Shown here one piece after another: positions 12,389 through 24,300 of a stretch of 64,000 nucleotides of DNA. The translations under genes and the position numbers were made by a program. This DNA comes from Paragordius varius (taxonomy: Eukaryota > Nematomorpha). The DNA is taken from assembly GCA_964247055.1 (NCBI GenBank), contig OZ176051.1, forward strand, positions 14,570,001 through 14,634,000, in the 5' to 3' direction. The notes under the pieces are model-generated. The model was given only the letters and a program-made list of their open reading frames with translations. It was not told the origin of the DNA and made no database searches. The first letter of the stretch is position 1; each line of letters opens with the position of its first letter.

Positions 12389-13826
12389 GTGAAATTATAT
12401 AAAAGAAATATATTATCTTTTATGAAAACAAACAGAGAATCCGGTATGTGTTTTTAACTTATGTTGACCATTTACCCATATGTTTTAAAGGTATTTAAAA
12501 ATGCAAAATTTAGTCCCATTTATGCCCATAAAATACAGGAAAAAAAATAAAATTTGAGGCCAAAAAAATATTTTCCAATAACATAAATGATTACTATTGT
12601 GAAATATATAAGAGTGTGTTATTATATCTTTATTCCCTATATTTCAACGTCAAACTTTTATTAAAAACAGTATAAAAAGTATGGCTGTCTTTTTTCAAAA
12701 ATATTTATCTTTAGTTAATTTTGTGCGGTGCCAAATTTAGGAGCAACTAATTAAAATAGAGTATATAGTAGTAAAATCAAATAATAATAATTTCTTTTAA
12801 AAAAGTAGCTTATTTCTTTAACAGCTAAAAAGAGATTTGATATATAAACAAGAGAATTTTCTAATTTCCCGAATCATGATTTTATAAATCAAAAAGATGA
12901 TTGTATTAATGTTAGAAATTAGATATTATTTAGCAAATTTTCGCTTTTATCAGATAAATTTATCCAGAATTTTACTAGGCATTCTCACTATTTAGTACTT
13001 AATATAGCTTTGATAGATATATGATGTAATTAAATACAAATTTTATTTAATACAAATACTAATTTACTAGAAATTTATAAATAGGATTTGTCAAATTCGG
13101 ATGGGATAAACAGTTTGATTAAAATTTTAATTTATTAGGAGTGTTTAATATTACTCATAATTTTTTATTCTATAAGGAGTGACTGCCCAATATAGAAAAA
13201 CCTTTAAGCCGTTCGATTCAGTTTATGCTTTTAACGAAATATGTATAGGGTAATATTTATCTAACTTAGAAAGGGATCAATATTTTTTTGAGTGGAAGGC
13301 CATATTTTTAGCCATTTTGGAAAATACGCAATAAATATATTGTAAGATCGGTGACTACGTTTTAAACCTAAGTCAGTAAAAAATAAAGTTAAACTAAAGA
13401 AAGAATATTTTTCTTGGAGGACGGCTATATTATTAATTCATAACTTTTCAATAAAAAATTTTATAAATATGATTTTAAAATATAATTCTTTCCTATGTTG
13501 ATATTAAACAAATATATTACTTATTTTGCGACGATAGGATATCACAAAAATTAGGGTTTAAATATGATCTTTTTTATATAATATCATTAAATTGTAATTA
13601 ATCTATATAACTCCTTATTTGGTCGACGGTGATTAGTTGGAACTGAAGTTATAAAGATAAAGAAGAATTAAAAAAGTATTTTTAAACAGTTTTAATATGT
13701 TGATTATATTATGAAACTCTACACTTAAGTTGCAAAGTTAATATACATAATTATATAACCTAATTATTAAATAGTTTATGTTGGAGAAATTAGGGTTAAG
13801 AATAACTAATAATTATTTACTATATA
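12389..13826. other. Mostly empty; one half MITE
   Basis: A single MITE arm (ACAGTATAAAAAGTATGGCT, about 12668-12710) is present. The rest shows nothing recognisable. Confidence 0.5.
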
Positions 13827-14396
13827 ACATTTGCACTTCAAGAATGTCCTTGAAAACTTCAGGTTGGTCCTAAAACATTTCAAGTTGGTTGAACACTTCA
13901 GTATGGTCCTTGAACATCATATTGGTCCTTTAACTTTTTTGTTTTGTTTTAAACTTTTATCAATCAAATCGTAATATTTTATCGTTTTTGACCTTTTCAA
14001 ATTTTTAAAATAAATTTTAAATATCAATCTTTAATCAGAAACCGGATATCTTTTTTTACTTTCTTAAAATTTGTATGGATATTTATAAGATAACCTAATT
14101 AAATATATAAGTTTTCTAGGTTATTATTTACAATTTTTCATTAAAAACCATTTAAAGTTAAATATTTTGTTAAATTGGAAAAAAATTAGTTTGAAATAAA
14201 ATTGGTATTTGAATAAAAAATTTTATTTTCAAAAAATAGAAATATATAATAAATAAAGAAAATTAGGTTTAAAAATAATAAATAAAAAAATACATGCAAT
14301 TATGGTTAACTCAAAATTTAAAAATTTTAAGGACCAACTTGAAGTGCTCAAGAGCCAACTTGAAGTGTTCAAGGACACTCTTGAAGTGCAAATGGT
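13827..14396. mobile_element. Foldback element, family A, copy 1
   Basis: Inverted ends (CATTTGCACTTCAAGAATG / GTGCAAATGG) at a TA target are followed by arrays of a unit of about 21 bases, TTCAAGTTGGTCCTTGAACA type, in opposite orientation at each end. The middle has TTGTTTTGTTTTAAACTTTT and ATCAATCAAATCGTAA, shared with the other two copies. No coding capacity. Confidence 0.8.
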
Positions 14397-15130
14397 ATAA
14401 TTATTGTATTACAATTAAATTTAATGAGAAATTGTTAACTAAAAATACTTTAATTCTTTCGTCATTTATCTCGGGAGTTTCCCATTAAATTTCTTTGTCC
14501 TATTAATAATTCATACCTCAAGAGAGGACGTGTAAGCACCCTATTGAATAAATTAAGCCTTATTATTATATAAACTATAACATCTACTCCCAAGAGCAAT
14601 CATTTTAAAATATTATTTTATTATTTGTTTAATAGAATAACAAAACATCGCCGGGTAATATTATTAAATATATAATCTATAAAGCGCAATTCATGTTTAA
14701 AATTTATCAAATATGTCAAATAATTATTAAATTTAGTGCATTAGCATATAAATCAGCCCCTAGTTAAGAAAATTAATGTCAAGTAATGGAAAAAGATATC
14801 ATTTCTAAGGCTATTATATCCATATAATTCTGTGTGTTGCTTCAACTTTCAACATTTCTTATCAAAAATCTTGAAAGAAACACATATCCAATATTTTTTA
14901 CAAAAGATAATTTATTTTATTTACACTATAGGGAAGGGTTTTAAATCAAAAAATTATTTAAATCACCATATTACAATTGGAACATATTTTGAATTATAAT
15001 GTATTTCGCCTGATCTGGCCTAACAGAATAAAATTTGGTTGTTAAAAATGTAAATTCTTATGAATTCCAATTGTAAGAATTGCTAGAAATCAATTTTGTA
15101 AACTACGTTCTTGTTTTAGTGGCGGTTACC
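14397..15130 (+). other. Upstream region of micro-exon gene copy 1
   Basis: The 730 bases before the start codon, between a foldback element and exon 1. No clear TATA box or initiator can be chosen in such AT-rich DNA. An untranslated first exon may lie here. Confidence 0.4.
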
Positions 15131-15365
15131 ATGGAATATTTTCTCTCAGAAATATCGAAAAACTCATTTTACATCCGAACTTTTGTTGATAAAAAAAAGA
15201 ACATTCCAATACCGGATCAGCATAATACCTTTTCTTCACAAATCGCAAAACGAACACAAAGAAAGAAACCAAATGTTGATCATCACAAAGTAATTCATCC
15301 AAAAAAACAAAACAGCCCAAAAAAGAGTGGGAGCTTAGTTGGTCAAACTGCTGCATTAATTGGGG
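15131..15365 (+). CDS. Exon 1 of micro-exon gene copy 1
   Basis: This 235-base exon encodes 78 codons plus one base. It starts MEYFLSEISKNSFYIR and becomes very Lys/Arg/His-rich (about residues 22-68), then ends in the first part of the hydrophobic stretch (LVGQTAALIG). The donor is GGGG/GTAAAA. An in-frame hydrophobic stretch lies just upstream of the ATG (15080-15130), but it has no ATG, and a possible acceptor (TTTTAG) ends at about 15119. This could therefore be an internal exon of a longer gene; I prefer the ATG because of its Kozak context. Confidence 0.75.
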
Positions 15366-18300
15366 GTAAAAATTAGTTAATAAAATAATAGTAGGATTAG
15401 TTTAAATTTGTTAATGGTACAATGTATATACATATATTGTAGCTGCGGCGACAGGTAAATTTTTTATATTTTTAATTTTATAACATTTATTGATAAAAAT
15501 ATTTACAACAGGTGTGATTGGTGGTATGTTATATTATTTATTCAATTATTATTTTCGATTAATAAGTTTCTTTTGTTCGGGAGACATATTGTATCTTATA
15601 GTTTTTTTGCATTACTTTTTCTATCAGAAAAAATAGGGGTTGAGTCAATGCATTAAATATCTTTGAAAAGGCTTTAAAAGTTGACTATTTGGCTATACCT
15701 TTTTATGACTCCTATATATCATTTTTCAATAGTTTATAACATTTTGTAAAAGCGTGTCAGGGATTTTATTTTAACAGGTTAATATTATCGAAAGGGGTAA
15801 TATATTTGGAAAAGATGGATTAACACATGGTTTATTTCTAACTCTTCTGTTTGAGTGTCATACTGTCCCCGTCTATCTCTCTCTCTCTCCTCTCTCGCTC
15901 TCTCATATATTTCAAAGCATATCAAACCATATGATTTAATTTGATGACTTTATATAAATTAATATAATGTTAATTTATTAGTATGCATTAAATTTTGTTA
16001 AAAATTTAACTTTTTGTAAGTATGCCAATATTAATGTTATTCAGCCGTCGTGGGAGCCGGAGCTTCGGAAACACCAGAAGTGATTGCTGTCGCCCAAGGC
16101 GTCAATGATATGGAGTTGGGTGAAGATGTAGCACAAAATCTCGCAAACAACGAAAACCCAGCTGTTGAAGAAAATAATATTGAAGAACGACAAGAAAATC
16201 CAGAAAGAAACTCAAGATCTGACCATGAAACTAATCAACCTTCTCAGTCGACTTCAAATTCCAGTAGTTACATATTATTTATTTAAAAAAAAATTGAAAT
16301 ATACGGACAAACCGTAAAATAAAGGCAACTATTTTTTCTAAAGTAACCATTTTTTAAACATAATTAATATAATTATTAATTATTGCAAAATATATAATTG
16401 ATTGTGTTACCGATATACTCTTAAAATTTGAAATTAAAGCATTAATATATATTTCTAACTATTAAAAGAAAATTCAGCCTTTTAAAAAAATAGTATTTAT
16501 ATACCAACCTTTTGTCCGTTTATTTCATTATTTACTGTATATATGGCAAATGTATGATATATTAATTAGTTGTTGCACTGATTAGATAAATAATAATATT
16601 TTTTAATTTAGGAAATCCAGCAGCGCAGAATGCTAGATTGGATACAGAAGATATCGGTAATTTTAAAAATAAAAATAAAAGTACGAATGAAAATAAAAAA
16701 CAAAATTAAATATATTGTATTATTTAGCTGATCGACCAGAATATACTCCAGAAGAAATCGAAAATGGTAAATTTTATATCAAAAATTTATATAAGTCGCA
16801 ATTATAATTTTATTTATCCAATTTTTAAAATAATATAGCCCGAGAAATCGTGGATCGATACGGTAGAACCTAAACACGATATTATATTAAAATTTATCAT
16901 TTGAATGAATATATTGTTATGTGTATAATGATAGGAATGTAAAATTTAAAAACAGGTTGTAATTTTTATAAATAAAAAATAAAATAAAGTACTATGATAA
17001 TTTCCTATCTATTTAGCTCTACACAATATAGAAACTCGTAAGGCAACTGAATACAGAAATCAATTTATTTCATTCTAAACTTCATATATTTAGGTGCAGA
17101 GAATGTGGTGTATGAAGCGGAACATATAGTTACGAGTAAGTTTTTATAAATTACTGATAATTTATACGGAAATCAAAATTATACAGACTAAACGCAAACA
17201 TCTTAGACTAATATTTTTTCTAAGGATAGCAATACTTTTAAACCATGTGAATTTTGGCTTCCAAAATATGGAATGTAGATGTATATTGGTGAGGCTTTAT
17301 TCAACTATCATGGTTTAAAAGAATACGAGAGTCTTTTTAAAAAATAATTATTTAACGTTTAATTTGTTTATTCGATTGTATAACTAAAGACACCAGGTTT
17401 CTTGGAAGAGGTATTGAAAATATTTATACATAAATACGTATAATATTTGCGGAAATATTTAACAGATTTAACATGAATAATTTTAAATATTAAGCGCCTG
17501 CACAAATCCAACCGTTAAGCCATGTAATGCATAAATGTTTTGTTTTAAAACTTAAATTCTTTTAAAGGACATATATCTGACCAATTTTGTGACTGTGTTT
17601 TATGCTAAATTGATTTGTTATCAATATTTGACCGGAATAACAGTTTATCCCATTTTATATTAAAATTAGTAAAATTGCACATGCATAATATTATAGATTA
17701 AAAGTTAATACAGGATGAAAATGGCTTTTTAGCGTCTTTTTAACAAAATAGGCGCTTTCGGTTACCTAATATTAACATTATAATAATCCAACTTAGAAAA
17801 GCTTACTTAATGTTTTATGATTGGCTAAATTTATTTTTAAAGCGTTATAACAGTAAAAACTAATATTATACAGACGAATCGCTAAAAATATTATTAAAAA
17901 GACAGCCATTTTTAAACTTGTTTAAGTTTATGTCGTCGTTTTGAAATGCAATACAAAACAAGATGTAATTGGCAACTGAATTTATTTCGAGGTGATCATA
18001 ATAAAGATCAAAGGATAAAAATGCCTATTTTTCGTTATTTTCGAATGTGTCAGGCTATATATATATATATATATATATATATGTGATTATAAATAATATT
18101 TTATTAAATCTTAAGACTGTATTGCAAACACAATAAATTTATTGTAATTCATTGCACTTACTTAAAAAGTTTCTGGGAATTAAAAATCTTATTACAATTT
18201 GCGAAAATAATGCAAGATAAAGATTTGCAAATATTAAGGGGTCGCATAAAACGACTCAGCGGACTGCATGTGGGGCCTTGAACATCATTTGTCCAAAAGA

Positions 18301-21300
18301 TTAACATATGATCCAAATGTTTAGGTTTAATAATTATTAACTAGAGTAAATAACAGTATAAAAATGTATTTAACAATTGCTGTTTTCTTCATAATAAATT
18401 ATTCGATTCCCTAACTCTTTTAATTTTCCATATTCTACTTTAATTAAGAATAACCGGTTACTATTCGCAAAATTAAAATACCGGTAACAATTATTTATAA
18501 AGCAAAAATTGTTATCCACGATTTTCAGGGATTTGGATCTAAGTTTAATCAAAAAATTCTATATATAAGCAGTATGTAATATCACTGTTTAGTCATACAT
18601 GTATATATTTCTAATTGTATTTAAACAATCAATTTATAGTATGCTATACGCTTACTTATTTATATTTCTATATGAGCTAAAATATTTTCATATTTTTTAT
18701 TCATCTAATGTAAATTAAATTATTAGTTCGAACAGCACTTTTTTACGATTTAATGGCATTATCATTATTTAAAAAAAATAAAATCCAGGTATCCAGAAAA
18801 GGGTGTGGCAAGCATGGTTCCAACCGCCACTGTCCGCACAGGACGACCATTACCGCCTTCCTGCGCTTTTACACGCTTCAGGGCAGGGGGCGCCACTTCA
18901 TTGCTGGGTGTTTCTAGGGGTATATAGAGTAAACATGTAGTACCACAGATAAATTAAGAGCGATAATAATAGTAATATTAAATTTTATATAATTTACCCC
19001 CTAATAAAGTATTTAAGGTCACAGACAACCACAGACTGTCCCCCACCGTATCCGCCCTTTTCGCAGATAGTTTTTGAAGCCGGCGCTCGCGTCGCTTTGG
19101 CGTAGTGTATCCTCTTCTCTTCCTTTAACAACACTCTCTTAATCTGGGCACAACTATTCTTCCAACCTCCGTTCAGCACTAGTGTTACAAAGTCTGACTC
19201 CGCAAGGCCCACACGCTGCAGGAAAACACACATACGTCCAAGCCATGTTTTTTTATACTTCCAATAAACTGGGCGACCATTCAATTTCCATTCCAGTGCC
19301 GCCTTAAGCGAACTCTTTTCGTTATGGCGTAGCTGGTGGGCTACCACATTCAGACTTGACAATGGTATTCCCACTAGAGACAAGGTATCGGTTTTTAAAT
19401 GAAACTTACAAGTGGCAAGTTGGCACCGTGTTTTCCTGTATCACCTGTGATGATTCTTAACGATTTATTTACAAATAACTGAGCCTTGCGGGTATGCTTG
19501 ACAGAATTTGGCCACACCGAAAAACCATATAGAATTCTAGGGAGGATTAGACTTTTAAATATTTTCAACTTCAACCTTTGACCAACCTCTTTCGAGCGCG
19601 ATAAACAATGTAATCCGTCGAAGGTAAGCTTTGCGGAATGCAATCTGAGTAGAGGTGAGTTAAGAGCGCATCCGTTTTTGTCCATCATAACTTCCAGGTA
19701 TCGAAAGCCACAACCTCCAGCTCCCCTCCATTGAACATCCTCATATCAGACCCACCTATTATCATCACTTTTGACTTTCCATAATTAATATTTAGGCCAA
19801 TAAGCGTCAATTCAGATTCCAGCTGATCCAGGGCCTGTCCCAGGTTCTGCTCCGTATCCGTTAAGATGAAAAGGTCATCTGCATAGCAGAGCACCAGGAA
19901 AAAGACGTTGGGGAAGCTCGCATATAACTTCCCTACTATTGAGTCCATAGCTAAGTTAAAGAGCTTTGGGGACAGAGGGCATCCTTGCTTCAGGCCTAGT
20001 TCTGAATAGATGTAGTCCGAACGGGTCGTTTCAACTGCCACCCGACTACGTGTACGGATTATCAAGTGAAGTATAAAGTTCTTAAAGTTTTCCTCCACAT
20101 CAACCTTCTTCAACAAACGCATGACGTGCTTCCTATCCAGTTTATCGAATGCATTGGCTATATCCACAAAACCCAAGTAGAGCGGGTGCTTATGTCGCCT
20201 GCTTTTCTCGATAAAAATTACCAAAGAGCAGAATAAATCCATCGTTCCCCTTCTCCGCCTAAAACCACAGATTGCGTGATGGAGTTTATCATCAAAGGAC
20301 TGTAGTCTAGACAGGGCAATGTTGGCCAAAACCTTGTACCCTGTATTCACCAGGGCTATACCCCTGTAATCATCAGGGGTGCCTGGATTATCTTGTTTTG
20401 CGATATTAATTATCTCGCATTCCACCCATTTCTCCATCAGTGTGCCACGTTCTAACCAACTGTTGATGATAGGTAAGATATTGTCAGTCTATTTCCTTCT
20501 TCCAGGCATCCACCGCGCTGCGGTCTGGCCCACTTATAATTTCGTACAAATTCAATACCTAGGCGAAATGTTACTTCATCAAATTTCAAGGAGAATGGAT
20601 AATCATTGACAACGTCATCCTGGGTCATTTTATTATTCCCCAACAGATCAACGTAATGTCGGTGCCATGAGATCACATTCTTCTGGCTATTTATTATCAG
20701 CCTGCCATGAGAATGCAGACTAGTACAGGGTCTGGGTCGTCGAAGCAGGAAACGAATCATTGAATAGTGTTCCCTGTGTTTCTCATTAGCCGCCAGTTTA
20801 GTGAAATATCGTGAAATAAACGCATGCCTGTCCTTGCGTTTCAAGCGATCCGCATTGGCTCTAATCCATGCTCTGCGACGACTCGTGTAACATTTATTCC
20901 GTATTGCATGGAGAAATTGTTTAGTCCCAGCAGATAGCCAATCCTCGTAGACAGCATGTCTTTGCTTGATTCTGGAAAGCTCACCAAGCACAGTGGCCTA
21001 TTCTGATTTTGGACCTATGAAGGGGCGCGGAGGGGCCCAGGTCACCTGTAACACTTCAGCGCAGATCAAAAAGTGATCGCTGATCAGGTCGTTGTATATT
21101 GCGCAGCCAACTTTCTTCACCATTGATAGATCTTTCTCTCGTATAATGACGAAATCAATTTGGGAAGGGCACACGTTCCATGCAATTCTTATGTACGGAC
21201 CATGTTGGCTATCTGGGAAAAAGGTGTTGCCAATCAATGGACGACGATTATCACAAAGGGATGCGAGAAGTCTACCTGCCTTGGTGGAAGTAGTAAGAGT

Positions 21301-24300
21301 GTGTCTTCCAATAGCCCACGATGATATGTTTCTTCCCATCCTGCAGTTCATATTACCAAAAATCAGGAGGCGATTCCGTGCCGGTACCGAATCCAGAATG
21401 GATCCTAGATCATTCAAAAATTCAGGATATTCTGAAATATCATGAGGGCCGTAGGCGCTAATAAGCGTATAATATTTAGTGCTGATTTTTATTTGAAGAT
21501 AGGCCAATCTATGAGAATGCGGCACAAAGTTAATAACCCGTCTCAGAATTTTGTTCCTTACCAAGAATCCGACACCTCCAGATATACCATTTGCTTTGCT
21601 GAAGAGGGTGAAGTGTTGGCCAAATTTTTGGCGACCATCGAAAGTGCAACGAGTTTCCTGAAGACAAAGAAGCTGAAGGGAGTTATTTGCGCAAATCGTC
21701 CTTACCTCCGCCAATTTGTTCTGAATTCCAGGGATGTTCTAAGCGCCAAACTTTAGAAGATGTGGGGTAGACATATGGATATATAAAGAGGTAATAAAAT
21801 TAAATTGTACAATAAATAAAATATAGCTGAATCTGATAAGAGCTGAAACGCGGGTAATAAAACTTGGTTTATTTCTTCCCGCTTCAACATATAATCTTAT
21901 CAGTAGCAATTCCCTATTTCGCGTTAATTCACGCTGAGTTGCAAATTAAAATATGTATAAAACATTGAACCATTTTTATCCACATTCTTTAAACACGCAC
22001 ACGCATAGGAGTAGGATGCATTTTTTTACAAAACCAAAAATACGTATCTCTCCTTTCTTCATAAGTAAATAGGGTATCTTATTATTGCCACCCCTGGCTA
22101 TATTAAATGATGAGTGGCAAAAATGACAGTCTATGATCTTCTCATATATGTTTTTGAATATTTCGAATTGATCTAATCATAAAATATTTCCTTATATCTC
22201 TTTTATTTAATCAATAATTTAATTTTGAATTTATTAATTATCTAAATTATGATTTTTTAGTTTTACGCATGACTGGGCTAAGACTTGAAAGCCATTTGCA
22301 TGGTAATGAAACAATTTAAACTTTATACAGCTTTAGGTGAATCAAGTATGCATGTATTGATAATCGATATAATTAGATTTCATAGAAAGTAATTATATTA
22401 ATGAATATTCGACAACTATTTAAAAGGGCCTAAAACTAAAAGACAAAATGTTTTTGAAAAGACACCCTTATATGCTACCTGGATTTTTTTCAATACATTT
22501 GGAAGCATATATAAAATATACAATCGAATTATTTGTTACCAAATCATATTTATTTTTTGTTTTGCAATGAATTATATTAAAAAACTAGTTTTTAAAATAT
22601 GGTTGTCTTTTCAAAAAATGTTTCGGAATTTACATTTTGTCTGTTTTATTTATTTTTACCTTTTTCATTATTAATAATTTTTGCATGGCAGTTTTAAGGG
22701 ATCAAATAACAAGTATATATTTAATAATTGTGAAAAATTTTGGGGCAAATTACTGGTACAAAAATGTAAGTAAAGAAGGCCGCAAATTAGAAACAGCTTT
22801 GAGAGCTAATTTTTGGTTGGAAAATGAGATATAATTGCAAAGTTATTTATATATTTTAAAAATGTGATAATATAGCTTTCTAAAAAAAAACAGGGTTTTC
22901 CAATGCATGATCTTTTTTTACTGTAATTACAGGGTTATTATATTTCCACATACTGTTGTTTAAAATTACTCTCGGAAAATAAAAATGGGTTTATACGCCA
23001 GTTAGATATCAAAGGTTTTGAGAGATTTTTGACAGAGTCCATTTGGTGTTATGTATAAAGAATGAGATTATTGGACGATTATATTCTGTTGTTGCAATTA
23101 TATAGTAGATATTTATACAAAGCAAAATAGAGATTTTCGATTTTTTTAGGCAAAGCTATAAGCCCATTATCGTTTATTATTAGATGCATGAGAATTTTAA
23201 GTTGATATGTGAAAAAGAATATGTATGACGATCATCTCATTCTTATAAATTTATATTTATTTCTTAAAATATTGCTTTGGAAGTAATCACAATAAGGGTA
23301 AAGTTTGTGCCTCTCGGAAAAAAAAGGAATTGTAAAAAGATAATCTATAATTAATTGGGCGATCCCCAATGGTATATTAACAAATAATAAATAATATAAT
23401 TAAATGTGTTGGTAAAGATTATAACCCGAACTATGTTTCAGGTTATAGTTCAACCGATTATACGTGTAAATCATAAAAATGCGCGATTTAAAACGAAAGG
23501 CTGTTGAACGAGGAATTAACCCGGAAAATATGAGATGGTAAAAGGTAGGCTGCATAAAATACTAATAGTTAGGGTAATAAAAGGAAGAGGCAAGAATCAT
23601 ATTTGTTTTTTTAAACATTTATAATGCTGAGTTTTGGGGCTTGAATCACACACAGATATTTGAAATTATTATTTTTTAACTAGATTTACGGCAACTTCTA
23701 GAAGGTATCAATATGTATTATATAATATTACCAACAGGCGTTGAGGACGAGTTTCATGGTATTTTCGCAATATAGCATTATTTAAATTAATTAAAATTTA
23801 ATTGAACCACATTTTGTAATAAACGATTTACATATTAAAATCATAATTTGAGTTTTTTATATTAGTTTTTGAACAAGGATTCAGTGGTAAGTTTTTTGGA
23901 TAAATGCGTAATAAACTGTTCTATTCTAATATTTAAATTTTTACCCCAGACAGTACATCCGCAACTCTAGGTGAATTAATATATATAAACCGATAAATAA
24001 TTAAAATGAATTATTATATTTTAGCCAGCGATCAAAATATAGTGGGTAAAATTAATATTTGTATTATTCATTATCCATGGCAGAAATATCCGAAGACTTT
24101 AATGGTATAATATAAATTGTTGTTAACATAATTCATAATACATAGACGCAATAAACGCCGAAGAGTGTAAGGGATTTATTTTTTGAAAATTTATTTTCTA
24201 TTAACATTTTAAACTTATTTTTAATACATTAATTTCGTATCCATAACCTGCTAATCAACTCTGCGGGTGTAATCAGCTTTAACCCTTGTGTGAGTTAATG

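Larger units (their letters stand above)
17411..23683 (+). other. Long intron 10 of micro-exon gene copy 1
   Basis: This 6.3-kb intron holds a partial Tc1-type MITE (from 17851), an AT dinucleotide run (about 18058-18081), the LINE remnant (18790-21830) and another MITE-like pair of ends (about 22435-22665). The corresponding intron of copy 2 is 3.9 kb, so the LINE accounts for most of the difference. No further micro-exon was recognised, although additional ones could be hidden here. Confidence 0.6.

Noticed and set aside
21092-21756. Two plus-strand open frames of 117 and 104 codons
   Set aside because: Antisense of the LINE endonuclease region, whose minus-strand motifs are recognisable.
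22331-22336. Possible 6-base micro-exon (CTTTAG between AG and GT) in intron 10 of copy 1
   Set aside because: Too short to support, no counterpart found in copy 2, and the same hexamer with AG and GT also occurs by chance near 40857.
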